A DNA stretch of 64,000 nucleotides, from NCBI GenBank assembly GCA_002360635.1, contig DEQW01000005.1, positions 1 through 64,000 of the forward strand, written 5' to 3'. The position numbers and the translations under genes are program-made. The notes beneath the pieces are model-generated. The model was not told the DNA's origin. It worked only from the letters and a program-made list of their open reading frames with translations, and searched no databases. Positions 26,035 through 34,980 of the stretch are shown in pieces. The stretch's first letter is position 1. Each line of letters begins with the position of its first letter. The stretch is from Flavobacteriaceae bacterium UBA3356. GTDB lineage: Bacteria > Bacteroidota > Bacteroidia > Flavobacteriales > Flavobacteriaceae.

Positions 26035-26910
26035 CTATAGCTCGTCAACAAAAGCCGCTATTTTGTTCTGTAAAAAACTACTTGCTTTCACCAATGGCAA
26101 GCGTACCGTATCGCCACAAATGCCTAATTTTTTAAATACGGCTTTAATTCCGGCTGGGTTGCCTTCTTCAAAAATATAATTTATTGCTGGGGCTATTTTA
26201 TAGTGGATTTTATAAGCTTCATCTACTTTTCTGTCCAATCCTAATTGAATCATAGTAGAAAACTCCTTAGGGAATCCTTCGCCTATAACAGAAATCACTC
26301 CTGCACCGCCTGCCAATGTCATTGGCAAAGCAATCATATCGTCTCCACTAATAACCAAAAAATCGTCTGGTGTTCCGTCAATCATCCGCATCGCTTGAAC
26401 CAAATCCCCAGCTGCTTCTTTTATACCAATGATATTTTTATGGTCTTTAGCTAATTGAATAACAGTTTCCGGAAGCATATTGGAAGCTGTTCTACCTGGA
26501 ACATTATACAAAACAATTGGCAAGGGAGCTTCTTTTGCAATAGCTGCAAAGTGATTGTAAATCCCTTCTTGAGTGGGTTTATTGTAAGCTGGTGAAACCG
26601 AAAGAATTGCGGTGAAAGCTGACAAATCCCTAGTTTTCATTTCTTTAATTACGGCTGCGGTATTGTTTCCACCAATTCCTAAAACCAATGGCAGTTTGCC
26701 ATTGTTAGTTTCAACAATCGTGTCGATTACTACTTGTTTTTCATCATCACTTAAAGTAGCATTTTCGGCTGTGGTACCCATTACAACCAAATAATTTGTA
26801 CCGTTGTGAATATTGTAATTAACCACTTTTTTCAATCCTTCTACATCTACCGAAAAGTCCTCTTTAAAAGGCGTTATCAATGCCACTCCGGTTCCTATCA
26901 ATTCTTTCAT
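26035..26910 (-). CDS. dapA: 4-hydroxy-tetrahydrodipicolinate synthase
   Basis: DapA condenses pyruvate with aspartate semialdehyde in the diaminopimelate/lysine pathway that feeds peptidoglycan. The 291-residue TIM-barrel enzyme has GTGVALITPF near the start and GTTAENATLSDDEK near 45. The active-site Tyr is in LPIVLYNVPGRTA (about residue 134), and the Schiff-base Lys is in IIGIKEAAGDL (about 164). SGDDMIALPMTLAGGAGVISV follows near 188. It overlaps the upstream DUF6913 gene by 4 bases. DapF, a later enzyme of the pathway, is at 43,057-43,830. Confidence 0.96.
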   Translation of the reverse strand: MKELIGTGVALITPFKEDFSVDVEGLKKVVNYNIHNGTNYLVVMGTTAENATLSDDEKQVVIDTIVETNNGKLPLVLGIGGNNTAAVIKEMKTRDLSAFTAILSVSPAYNKPTQEGIYNHFAAIAKEAPLPIVLYNVPGRTASNMLPETVIQLAKDHKNIIGIKEAAGDLVQAMRMIDGTPDDFLVISGDDMIALPMTLAGGAGVISVIGEGFPKEFSTMIQLGLDRKVDEAYKIHYKIAPAINYIFEEGNPAGIKAVFKKLGICGDTVRLPLVKASSFLQNKIAAFVDEL

Positions 26911-27425
26911 TGTAATTTATTTAATACAGTTAAATATTTTTTTAATTCAGTTTTAAAAGCTTCCATGTTATTTATATCGATATCTATCAAAAGATCGAAC
27001 AAACGCGGGTCAGACCCAGCTAAACCAACTTTAAAATTGGCATTGCTCGCAGCAACCATAGCATCTAAAAAGTTATTTTTTTTAGTATAATACCCAACTA
27101 AAACATCAAATCGCTTATCTATAAACTCCTGCGCGTTTTGGTTGTGCAGTTCACCTTTCCAGTTAAAATCCTTGTTATGCAACTGGTTGTGACGTAACGA
27201 AGGAAGTTTTCGTTTTACTTCTAAAAAAGAAAAAACTTTTACATCCTTAGGTTGCAAGCCAAAATATTCTGAAAACTCGTATAGCTGCTCAAAATCCTGA
27301 AAGGTGGCTTCGTCCACTAAAAACCCCAATGTTTTTAATTGTGAATTTATTTCTGAAACATCCCGTTTATTCAGGTTGTGTTCTATCTTTTTACGTAATG
27401 ATCTATGTTTTAATTTTTCAAACAT
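26907..27425 (-). CDS. DUF6913 family protein
   Basis: The likely start is ATG at 27425 (MFEKLKHRSLRKKIE), giving 172 residues. The longer reading frame begins with a TTG that lies within a -7 promoter box, which rules it out. The N-terminal basic helix (about 1-30) and mixed alpha/beta remainder match DUF6913, a Bacteroidota family of unknown function that tends to lie beside dapA. There is no signal peptide or catalytic motif. Its stop overlaps the dapA start by 4 bases, so translation is probably coupled. Confidence 0.78.
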   Translation of the reverse strand: MFEKLKHRSLRKKIEHNLNKRDVSEINSQLKTLGFLVDEATFQDFEQLYEFSEYFGLQPKDVKVFSFLEVKRKLPSLRHNQLHNKDFNWKGELHNQNAQEFIDKRFDVLVGYYTKKNNFLDAMVAASNANFKVGLAGSDPRLFDLLIDIDINNMEAFKTELKKYLTVLNKLQ

Positions 27426-27446
27426 GAGCCTTATTAGCTTCTCCCA

Positions 27447-27454
27447 CAAAAGTA
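27447..27454 (-). promoter_or_regulatory. -7 box upstream of the DUF6913-dapA pair
   Basis: TACTTTTG on the minus strand matches TAnnTTTG, 21 bases before the ATG at 27425. A clear -33 TTTG is not seen. The box overlaps the alternative TTG start, favouring the ATG. Confidence 0.5.
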
Positions 27455-27484
27455 CGGGTTTCAGCTACATTTTTAAAATGGTTT

Positions 27485-29479
27485 TCAGGAAATCATTTTT
27501 AAGAAATCGTCTTCTGAAATAATAGGCACCCCGAGGTTTTCCGCTTTTGTTTTTTTGCTCGGCCCCATATTATCGCCAGCAACCACATAATTGGTTTTTC
27601 CTGAAATAGAACCTGATACTTTCCCTCCGTTATCTTCAATCAGTTTTTTCAGCTCAGTTCGGGAAACTTTATGAAACACACCTGAAACAACAAAAGTTTC
27701 ACTGTTTAATTTATCGGTTTGGTTTGCCAGTTTTTCAGCTGAAATTGCCAACTGAACGCCATAGCTTTTTAACCGTTCTATGTTGACTTTATTTTCTTCG
27801 GAAGCAAAAAAAGAAACGACACTTTCTGCAATGCGATCTCCAATTTCATCTACTGAAATCAATTGCTCTTCAGTTGCTGCTGAAAGCGCATCAATGGTTT
27901 TGTAATGTTTTGCTAGTTTTTTAGCGACTGTTTCACCAACATAGCGAATACCTAAAGCAAATAAAACCCGCTCAAATGGAATCTTCTTAGAAGCCTCAAT
28001 ACCATTTATTAAGTTCTCGGCACTTTTATCTGCCATTCGCTCTAATGGAAGTACATCTTCTTTACTTAAATCGTATAAATCGGCATAGTTATTAATTAAC
28101 CCGTTGTTGACCAATAAAGCAACGGTCTCGCCACCCAATCCTTCAATATCCATCGCTTTTCGAGAAATAAAATGTTGAATACGACCAATTATTTGCGGCG
28201 GACATCCTTCTGTATTGGGACAATAATGCTGTGCTTCACCTTCTTTTCTTCTAAGTTCCGTGTCGCATTCTGGGCACGTAGTTCTGTAGGTTGTCGGCTC
28301 AGAATTTGGATCACGCTGTGTAAAATCGACTCCTATAATCTTTGGGATGATTTCGCCTCCTTTTTCAACAAAAACGGTGTCGCCTTCCCGAATATCCAGT
28401 TTTTCAATTTGATCGGCATTGTGTAACGATGCGCGTTTTACAATCGTGCCAGCCAACTCAACAGGTTCTAAATTGGCTACCGGCGTAATCGCTCCCGTTC
28501 GGCCAACTTGATAGGTAATCGTATTAAGTTTTGTGGAAACTTGTTCAGCTTTAAATTTATAGGCAATAGCCCACCGTGGGGCTTTGGCCGTGTATCCTAA
28601 TTCTTCTTGTTGGTAGAGACTGTTTACTTTTACAACAACTCCGTCTGTTTCATACGGCAAATCGTGACGGTGAATATCCCAATAATTTACAAATTTTAAA
28701 ACCTCATCAATACTTTTGGTCAGTTTGGCAACACTGGGAACTTTAAAACCCCATTCACGTGCTTTTTCAAGGCTTTCAAATTGTGTAGCAAAAGGCAAAC
28801 GATTTACTTTAATACTATACAATAAACATTCTAACGGACGCTTGGCCACTTCGCTGCTATCTTGTAATTTTAAACTTCCGGAAGCCGTGTTACGTGGGTT
28901 TCGGTACGGTTCTTCACCAGCTTCTACCCGTTCGGCATTCATTTGGGCAAAGCCTTCAAATGGTAATACAATCTCACCTCGTATTTCGAACTTTGGCGGA
29001 AAATCACCTTTCAGTTTTAATGGAACGGAATTAATTGTTTTTACATTGGTAGTCACATCGTCTCCTTGAAACCCATCGCCACGCGTAACAGCCTTTTTTA
29101 GCATTCCATTTTCATAGGTTAAGTTTATGGAAGCACCATCATATTTAAGTTCGCAAACATATTCCACCGGGCCATCGACCAATTTTTTAATTCTGGTTTC
29201 CCAATCTTCCAAGTCTTCTTTTGAATAGGAATTAGCCAACGAATACATTCGGTATTCATGCGCTACGGTCTCAAAGTTTTTGGTCACTTGTCCGCCTACT
29301 CGTAACGTAGGGGAATTAGCGTCATAAAATTCAGGATTTGCTTCTTCTAATTCTTGAAGCTGTTTCAGTTTTTGATCGAAATCGAAATCTGAAATGGTAG
29401 GATTATCCTGTACGTAGTAGTTATAATTATGCTTGCGAAGCTCCTCACGGAGCTGGTTGATTTGCTGTTCCGTATTCAT
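27485..29479 (-). CDS. ligA: NAD-dependent DNA ligase
   Basis: LigA seals nicks during replication and repair, using NAD+ as cofactor. The 664-residue length is typical. In order: the Ia domain, the adenylation domain with the nucleophilic Lys in CELKYDGASINL (about residue 114), and the OB fold. A zinc finger follows, with cysteines in TTCPECD and HYCPNTEGCP (about 401-424). Then come helix-hairpin-helix motifs and a C-terminal BRCT domain (about 590-664, with FVVSGVFHKVSRTEL). It starts just after a short-leader promoter and ends 60 bp before the DUF6913 start. Confidence 0.97.
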   Translation of the reverse strand: MNTEQQINQLREELRKHNYNYYVQDNPTISDFDFDQKLKQLQELEEANPEFYDANSPTLRVGGQVTKNFETVAHEYRMYSLANSYSKEDLEDWETRIKKLVDGPVEYVCELKYDGASINLTYENGMLKKAVTRGDGFQGDDVTTNVKTINSVPLKLKGDFPPKFEIRGEIVLPFEGFAQMNAERVEAGEEPYRNPRNTASGSLKLQDSSEVAKRPLECLLYSIKVNRLPFATQFESLEKAREWGFKVPSVAKLTKSIDEVLKFVNYWDIHRHDLPYETDGVVVKVNSLYQQEELGYTAKAPRWAIAYKFKAEQVSTKLNTITYQVGRTGAITPVANLEPVELAGTIVKRASLHNADQIEKLDIREGDTVFVEKGGEIIPKIIGVDFTQRDPNSEPTTYRTTCPECDTELRRKEGEAQHYCPNTEGCPPQIIGRIQHFISRKAMDIEGLGGETVALLVNNGLINNYADLYDLSKEDVLPLERMADKSAENLINGIEASKKIPFERVLFALGIRYVGETVAKKLAKHYKTIDALSAATEEQLISVDEIGDRIAESVVSFFASEENKVNIERLKSYGVQLAISAEKLANQTDKLNSETFVVSGVFHKVSRTELKKLIEDNGGKVSGSISGKTNYVVAGDNMGPSKKTKAENLGVPIISEDDFLKMIS

Positions 29480-29484
29480 ACCAA

Positions 29485-29492
29485 CAAATATA
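29485..29492 (-). promoter_or_regulatory. Possible short-leader promoter of ligA
   Basis: TATATTTG on the minus strand matches TAnnTTTG and ends only 5 bases before the ligA ATG (29479). No -33 element is obvious. If used, it would give an almost leaderless transcript. Confidence 0.4.
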
Positions 29493-29581
29493 AAGAATAG
29501 CCCTTTGTTGTGTTACAGAATTATTTAAAAAAGGATGGATTTTCTTTCAGAAGCAAAGAAGCATTCAATATTTCAGAAGAA

Positions 29582-30283
29582 TCAATCTTCTAAAAACAAA
29601 TTGCGAACTATCGCTGCAAATAAACCACCAGCTATTGGAATTAGTATAAACAGCCAAAGTTGTTTTAAGGCTTCTCCGCCGGCAAATAAAGCTGGACCCA
29701 AACTACGTGCTGGATTCACAGAAGTTCCGGTTATTGGAATCGCTACCATATGTATTAAAGCCAATGAAATACCAATGGCCAAACCAGCCATTAATGGAGA
29801 TGCTTTTTTAGCAGTAGTTCCAAAAATCACTAATAAGAATAAAAAAGATAATACAAACTCCGTAATTAAAGCAGAAATAATATTATACTCGCCAAGGTAT
29901 CCGTCGCCCCATCCATTACTGGCCAACCCCCATTCTGGCATTGTAAACCCTTCACTACCAATAACAATTGCATATAAAATGGCAGCCGCGAGTACAGCCC
30001 CTATACATTGTGAAATCACATATCCTACAGTGTCTTTCAACGACAACTTTTTAGCCGCCATCATAGCAATGGAAACTGCCGGGTTAATATGGCAACCTGA
30101 AATTGGGCCAATAGCATACACCATTACCACTAAAGAAAAACCGAAAGCTAATGAAATACCCAAAAGCCCTATGCCCGCAGGGCCTGATTGAGAAACACTA
30201 GCTATAGTGGCAGCACCACACCCAAATAGTACTAAGGCAAAAGTCCCTAAAGCTTCTGCAAAATATTTTTTTGAAGACTCCAT
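29582..30283 (-). CDS. Aquaporin (MIP family), AqpZ-like
   Basis: The 233-residue protein (start at the ATG at 30283, three codons inside a longer frame that begins with TTG) has six membrane helices. It carries both NPA boxes: HINPAVSI (about residue 66) and SVNPARSLG (about 190). The conserved arginine follows the second NPA. The glycine-rich helices are typical, and the short loops suggest water rather than glycerol transport, as in AqpZ. It is a stand-alone gene on the minus strand between ligA and the LOG-family gene, with 77 bp on the upstream side. A long antisense frame across it is not a gene. Confidence 0.93.
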   Translation of the reverse strand: MESSKKYFAEALGTFALVLFGCGAATIASVSQSGPAGIGLLGISLAFGFSLVVMVYAIGPISGCHINPAVSIAMMAAKKLSLKDTVGYVISQCIGAVLAAAILYAIVIGSEGFTMPEWGLASNGWGDGYLGEYNIISALITEFVLSFLFLLVIFGTTAKKASPLMAGLAIGISLALIHMVAIPITGTSVNPARSLGPALFAGGEALKQLWLFILIPIAGGLFAAIVRNLFLED

Positions 30284-30360
30284 AATAAACAACTGGTTAG
30301 CAGCTATTAAAGATATGCCAATTATTTATAGCAATGAAGATTTAATACGAAAGTAGTTTC

Positions 30361-30951
30361 TTACGCTCGATCCTTGTTTAACCAATGCGGAATATCCGGT
30401 GCTTTAAAGTTCTGCATTTTTTCAAGTAGATTATCGATAGTAGTATCTACCAAAAGAAGTTCATAGTTATCCATTGATAAAAACCCTTTGCGAACCATAG
30501 TTTCTAATAGTTTTAGAAGGTCATTATAAAAACCGTTTACATTTAACAAACCAATAGGTTTTTGATGTAAACCCAGTTGCAACCATGTAATGATTTCAAA
30601 AAGCTCTTCAAGGGTTCCCATACCACCGGGCAAGGCAATAAAGCCATCACTAAGCTCATGCATTTTAAGTTTACGTTCATGCATATTTTTGGTTGTGTGA
30701 AGTTCCGTGAGCCCAAGGTGCACAACTTCTTTTTTCTTTAAAAAATCTGGGATAACCCCTACTACTTGTCCTTTATTATCTAATGTGGTTTTTGCCAACA
30801 CTCCCATAATTCCAATCTTAGCGGCGCCGTAAACCAACGTAACATTTTTTTCTGCAAATAATCTTCCTGTTTTTTCAGCAGCTTCTATAATGGCAGCATC
30901 ATTTCCGTTACTGCTTCCGCAAAAAACACATATTCTAGTTAACTCTTTCAT
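30361..30951 (-). CDS. LOG family (TIGR00730) Rossmann-fold protein
   Basis: The 196-residue cytosolic protein has ICVFCGSSNGND near the start, LVYGAAKIGIMG (about residues 39-50) and the defining PGGMGTLEELFEI motif (about 108-120). In LOG enzymes this last motif catalyses release of ribose 5-phosphate from nucleoside monophosphates, including cytokinin ribotides. In a bacterium the natural substrate is unclear; nucleotide pyrophosphatase or AMP hydrolase activities have been reported for relatives. It lies 31 bp from prmC on the same strand. Confidence 0.9.
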   Translation of the reverse strand: MKELTRICVFCGSSNGNDAAIIEAAEKTGRLFAEKNVTLVYGAAKIGIMGVLAKTTLDNKGQVVGVIPDFLKKKEVVHLGLTELHTTKNMHERKLKMHELSDGFIALPGGMGTLEELFEIITWLQLGLHQKPIGLLNVNGFYNDLLKLLETMVRKGFLSMDNYELLLVDTTIDNLLEKMQNFKAPDIPHWLNKDRA

Positions 30952-30982
30952 CTGACTGGTTTTTAAACTGAAGAAAAGTCAT

Positions 30983-31840
30983 TTATTTATTTTTTCTGCA
31001 TAGAAGCATACGGTCTTTTCCCCTAAAATCTTTTCTTAATTCGATAATTGGATAGCCTTCTTGTTTTAAAGAATCGATTAATTCTTCACTAAGATACTCA
31101 TTTATCTCGAAGTACAATTTTCCGTTAGGCTTTAAGTACCGCAATGAAAGCCTTGCAATGGTGCGGTAAAACAACAACGGGTCTGAATTACTTACAAACA
31201 ATGCCGATGCAGGTTCATGGTCTAAAACATTGCTCTGCATCTCTAATTTTTCCAGTTCGCGAACATATGGCGGATTTGAAACAATCACATCGTATTGCTG
31301 CGGAAGGGTTCCCACTTTTAAAATATCTTTTTGAAAAAAATGAACCCTAACATTGTTTAGCTTTGCATTTTCTTCGGCAGTTTGTAATGCTTCATATGAA
31401 TAATCTAAAGCTGAAACACTTGCGGTAGGAAGATTTTTTACCAACGAAATTGCTATACAGCCCGAACCGGTGCCAATATCCAAAATACTATAATTACTTC
31501 TTTTTTCTGAAACCGAATCTTCTATAATCCATTCAACCAACTCTTCTGTTTCGGGGCGAGGGATTAGCGTGTTTTTATTTACATTAAAAGTGAGTCCATA
31601 AAACTCGGTGTCGCCCACAATATATTGTATAGGCTCCTGTTTTTTGAGTCTCTCTAGAGCTTTTTCAAACTTTTTCAAGGTAGTTGAATCAATTTTTTTA
31701 TCAGCTTCGAGTGTTATTTGTACGCGAGCAAGATTCAGGTATTTTTCAGAAAGAATAGAAAAGAAGGATTGTATTTCTTCTGAAGGGTAAACTTCTGAAA
31801 GCGTTTCAGTAAAATTATGTTTTAGTTCTTTTAATTTCAT
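30983..31840 (-). CDS. prmC: Peptide chain release factor N5-glutamine methyltransferase
   Basis: PrmC methylates the glutamine of the GGQ motif in release factors. The 285-residue protein has an N-terminal helical domain (about 1-90, with QYIVGDTEFYGL), SAM motif I in ILDIGTGSGCIAISL (about 120-134) and the diagnostic NPPY motif in VSNPPYVRELE near 190. The catalytic NPPY and the RPETEELVE sequence distinguish PrmC from other methyltransferases. It lies 9 bp after the GNAT gene stop, in a run of minus-strand genes. Confidence 0.95.
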   Translation of the reverse strand: MKLKELKHNFTETLSEVYPSEEIQSFFSILSEKYLNLARVQITLEADKKIDSTTLKKFEKALERLKKQEPIQYIVGDTEFYGLTFNVNKNTLIPRPETEELVEWIIEDSVSEKRSNYSILDIGTGSGCIAISLVKNLPTASVSALDYSYEALQTAEENAKLNNVRVHFFQKDILKVGTLPQQYDVIVSNPPYVRELEKLEMQSNVLDHEPASALFVSNSDPLLFYRTIARLSLRYLKPNGKLYFEINEYLSEELIDSLKQEGYPIIELRKDFRGKDRMLLCRKNK

Positions 31841-31849
31841 CTTTAAATA

Positions 31850-32335
31850 CTAAAGTTTCATCAACATATGAACCGGACAAGAATGGTGACCAGTATCTCC
31901 CAAAGGACCGTCTAAAAACTCAAAACCAACGCTTTTATATAACTTTTGGGCAGCTGTCATATCTGGCATGGTTTCAATGTAACATTTTTCAAAATTGAAT
32001 TCGCGTGCTTTTACCAAACACATTTTTATCATCGTTGCGCCTAGGCCTTTTCCTCTTGCTTCAGGTAAAAAGTACATTTTCTGTAGTTCGCACACATTAC
32101 CCTCATAATTATCGAGTTTTGCAATGCCGGCCCCTCCAATTACAGTTCCATTTGCTTCCACCACAAAGTAACAAGCTCTGTCTTTATCGTACGCTTCAAA
32201 CATAGAGTCTAATGCCTTATCTTCGTAGGCCGTTCCGGTTTTTGGAATATCCATATCTTCAAAAACAGAACGTATTACCTTGGCAATTTGAGGATTGTCT
32301 TTCTTTTCAATAAGACGAATAATAGGTGTGTTCAT
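31850..32335 (-). CDS. GNAT family N-acetyltransferase
   Basis: The start is set at the ATG at 32335 (MNTPIIRLIEKKD), giving 161 residues. The upstream ATGs would run into the divergent ribD start and lack homologous character. The acetyl-CoA binding segment is LPEARGKGLGATMIKMCL (about residues 97-114), and the C-terminal AAQKLYKSVGFEF is typical of GNAT folds. The acceptor substrate is unknown; relatives are often annotated only as GNAT proteins. It is divergent from ribD with only about 27 bp between the assigned starts. Confidence 0.85.
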   Translation of the reverse strand: MNTPIIRLIEKKDNPQIAKVIRSVFEDMDIPKTGTAYEDKALDSMFEAYDKDRACYFVVEANGTVIGGAGIAKLDNYEGNVCELQKMYFLPEARGKGLGATMIKMCLVKAREFNFEKCYIETMPDMTAAQKLYKSVGFEFLDGPLGDTGHHSCPVHMLMKL

Positions 32336-32362
32336 GTAAGCAATTCCTTGTATTTTTACTGC

Positions 32363-33445
32363 GTGAAGGTACATGAAAAATATATGCAACGCTGCATCGA
32401 TTTGGCCAAAAACGGATTGGGAACCACCTACCCAAACCCGCTGGTAGGAAGCGTTATTGTTTACAATCAGTCAATTATAGGCGAAGGTTGGCATTACAAA
32501 GCCGGAGAACCGCATGCCGAAGTGAATGCCATAAATAATGTTGCTGATAAAGACCTTTTACAGAAAGCTACCATATATGTAAGCTTAGAACCATGTAGCC
32601 ATTTTGGAAAAACACCGCCTTGTGCCGACTTAATTATAGCAAACGGAATAAAAAGTGTGGTTATTGGCAGTACCGACCCCAACCCCAAAGTGTCTGGAAA
32701 CGGTATAAAAAAATTAATAGAAGCTGGTTGCAATGTGACTGTTGGAATTCTGGAAGATGAGTGCGTTCATCTAAACAAACGCTTTTTCACATTTCACAAT
32801 AAAAAGCGACCGTATATTATTTTAAAATGGGCACAGACAAAAGATGGCTTTATTGCCCCCACTGAAACTTCAACTTGTTCAGAAAATATTACAGAGCAAC
32901 AACCCGTTTGGATTACCAATACCTATTCGCGCCAGCGTACGCATAAATTACGCGCAGAAGAACAAGCTATTTTAGTAGGGACCAATACCGTTTTAAAAGA
33001 TAACCCCAGTTTAACCACGCGTGACTGGAAAGGCAACTCTCCTACTCGAATTGTTATCGACAGAAAACTGAAAATTCCTTCGGAAGCTTCCATATTGGAT
33101 GGAAGTGTCAAAACTATTATCCTTACTGAAAAACCACAACAAGCTTCTGGTAACACATGTTATGAAGTTATCGATTTTCAGAAAAACTTAGCACAACAAA
33201 TTTGTAAGGTGTTGCATACACACAATCTACAATCCCTTATAATTGAAGGCGGAGCAAAGACGATAAATACTTTTATTGCCGAAAATCTTTGGGACGAAGC
33301 ACATATATTTACAGGAAGTCCTATTTTTGGAAACGGTGTAAAAGCACCTAATTTTTCAGAAGAACAAAAAGCTAACATTTCTTTACTTTCTGAAGAAAGC
33401 CTTCAAAACGATACCTTACAAATTTTTAAAAACAAAACTACTTGA
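32363..33445 (+). CDS. ribD: Riboflavin biosynthesis protein RibD (deaminase/reductase)
   Basis: RibD deaminates the pyrimidine intermediate of riboflavin synthesis and then reduces its ribose side chain. I use the GTG at 32363 (then K-V-H-E-K-Y-M), giving 360 residues; an ATG 75 bases upstream would add an unlikely N terminus, and the next ATG begins at 32384. The zinc-binding deaminase motif is HAEVNAI (about residue 50), followed by PCSHFGKTPPC (about 75-85). The reductase half starts near residue 150, with LKWAQTKDGFIA and RTHKLRAEEQAILVG. It overlaps the DMT transporter gene by 4 bases. Confidence 0.94.
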   Translation: MKVHEKYMQRCIDLAKNGLGTTYPNPLVGSVIVYNQSIIGEGWHYKAGEPHAEVNAINNVADKDLLQKATIYVSLEPCSHFGKTPPCADLIIANGIKSVVIGSTDPNPKVSGNGIKKLIEAGCNVTVGILEDECVHLNKRFFTFHNKKRPYIILKWAQTKDGFIAPTETSTCSENITEQQPVWITNTYSRQRTHKLRAEEQAILVGTNTVLKDNPSLTTRDWKGNSPTRIVIDRKLKIPSEASILDGSVKTIILTEKPQQASGNTCYEVIDFQKNLAQQICKVLHTHNLQSLIIEGGAKTINTFIAENLWDEAHIFTGSPIFGNGVKAPNFSEEQKANISLLSEESLQNDTLQIFKNKTT

Positions 33446-34314
33446 TCGCCTTACTACTAAGTATTCTTTCTTCCACTTTAATTTTTGTGGTCTTTAAACT
33501 TTTTGATCGTTTTAAAATCAATACGCTACATGCCATTGTAGTCAATTATTTTGTCGCATTTTTTTGTGGATTGTTTTTTTACAAAGGTGACCTTACATTG
33601 GCTCACGTACCTGCACAGCCTTGGTTTTATTACACATTGGGACTTGGCGCCTTATTTATAATCATTTTTAACTTAATGGCAATTACTACGCAACGCAGCG
33701 GATTGTCCGTGGTTTCAGTAGCCACTAAAATGAGTGTGGTTATTCCCATCGTTTTTGGATTAGTTTACTATAAGGAAAGTCTTGGTATTTTAAAGGTTTT
33801 AGGAATAATTTTGGCATTGATCGCCGTGTATTTAGCCTCTATAAAAACCAAGGACGGCATTGCCATTCAAAAAAAGAATTTAATCTATCCATTATTGGTT
33901 TTTTTAGGTAGTGGGTTTATCGATACGAGTATTAAATATTTGGAAGATACGATGGTGGCTGAAGATGAAGTTGCGCTATTTTCAGCTATTATTTTTTCAG
34001 CAGCTGCATGTATCGGAATTTTTATTTTGATTTTTCAGGCAATTAAAGGCACGTTTACATTTCAGTTTAAAACCATTATTGGCGGTATCGCTTTGGGGTT
34101 TGCTAATTATTTTTCAATCTACTATATCATACAAGCCTTACGCAGTGATATATTAGAGAGCTCAGGGGTATTTACGGTTAACAATGTAGCTATTGTCATG
34201 CTTTCCACTCTGTTGGGAATTACCTTTTTTAAAGAAAAATTACTTCGAAAAAACTGGATCGGGATTATCCTTGCCGTGATCAGTATCTTTTTGGTAGCTT
34301 TGGCAAAGTGGTAA
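33442..34314 (+). CDS. DMT superfamily transporter (EamA-like)
   Basis: The 290-residue protein has about ten membrane helices, arranged as two five-helix halves with similar sequence, the pattern of EamA-type drug/metabolite transporters. The start is a TTG at 33442 that overlaps the ribD stop (4 bases), implying translational coupling. The end, LLRKNWIGIILAVISIFLVALAKW, is a typical final helix. Co-transcription with ribD raises export of a riboflavin-related compound, but no substrate can be deduced. Confidence 0.86.
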   Translation: MIALLLSILSSTLIFVVFKLFDRFKINTLHAIVVNYFVAFFCGLFFYKGDLTLAHVPAQPWFYYTLGLGALFIIIFNLMAITTQRSGLSVVSVATKMSVVIPIVFGLVYYKESLGILKVLGIILALIAVYLASIKTKDGIAIQKKNLIYPLLVFLGSGFIDTSIKYLEDTMVAEDEVALFSAIIFSAAACIGIFILIFQAIKGTFTFQFKTIIGGIALGFANYFSIYYIIQALRSDILESSGVFTVNNVAIVMLSTLLGITFFKEKLLRKNWIGIILAVISIFLVALAKW

Positions 34315-34362
34315 AGTATACCGTAATCAACACATTATAATTTACATTTAAAACACTCGACT

Positions 34363-34980
34363 ATTTCTTCAGAAAAAGACACATATAAAACCATTACAAA
34401 ACCTTCAAAAGAAGTCTTATTTAAAGACCGAGGTAGTAAATTTTTTGGCTATGCCTTTCCTGTTAAAAATGAAACGCAAATTGAAGAACACATAGAAGAA
34501 CTAAAAAACAAGCACCACAAAGCACGGCATTGGTGCTATGCTTGGCAACTGGGCAAAGAATACGACGCCTACCGAGCCAACGATGACGGCGAGCCTTCAA
34601 ACAGTGCCGGAATGCCCATCTACGGACAATTACAATCGTTTGATGTAACAAATACTCTTGTGGTTGTAGTTCGCTATTTTGGCGGAACCAAATTAGGCGT
34701 AGGCGGTTTAATTCAAGCTTATAAAACGGGGGCGCAGATGGCCTTAGAAAATTCAAAAATTGTAAAAAGAACTATTGACGAAGCTTTTCTACTGCAATTT
34801 GAATATCCTGAAATGAACACCGTCATGCGAATTATAAAAGATGAAGATTTAAACATTGTGAATCAAAAAATGGAATTGACTTGTGAAATAGAACTATCCG
34901 TTAGACAAAAAGAAGCAGATCGCATTTTTGAATTATTTGAAAACACATATAAAATTACCATCAAAAGATTAGAGGATTAA
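34363..34980 (+). CDS. IMPACT/YigZ family protein with an apparent ATT start
   Basis: The frame encodes a YigZ-like protein: TYKTITKPSKEVLFKDRGSKF at the N terminus, then KARHWCYAW, DDGEPSNSAGMPI, RYFGGTKLGVGGLI and a C-terminal domain of the IMPACT/UPF0029 fold. Family members have about 200 residues. In this frame the upstream TAA is at 34324, and no ATG, GTG or TTG lies between it and the conserved region. The only plausible initiator is ATT at 34363, giving 205 residues. Starting at the next ATG (34612) would lose the conserved first third. It could use the rare ATT start or be a start-lost copy, but the rest of the frame is intact. The 3' end overlaps the convergent thioesterase by 4 bases. 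Confidence 0.8.
   Translation: MSSEKDTYKTITKPSKEVLFKDRGSKFFGYAFPVKNETQIEEHIEELKNKHHKARHWCYAWQLGKEYDAYRANDDGEPSNSAGMPIYGQLQSFDVTNTLVVVVRYFGGTKLGVGGLIQAYKTGAQMALENSKIVKRTIDEAFLLQFEYPEMNTVMRIIKDEDLNIVNQKMELTCEIELSVRQKEADRIFELFENTYKITIKRLED

Noticed and set aside
29535..30191. Long plus-strand open frame of 218 residues
   Set aside because: It runs antisense across the aquaporin gene, whose NPA boxes are clear. The codon bias of the real gene explains the open frame.
34612..34980. Short YigZ gene starting at the ATG at 34612
   Set aside because: This start would delete the conserved first third (KDRGSKF, HWCYAW, DDGEPSNS), which is clearly encoded upstream in the same frame.
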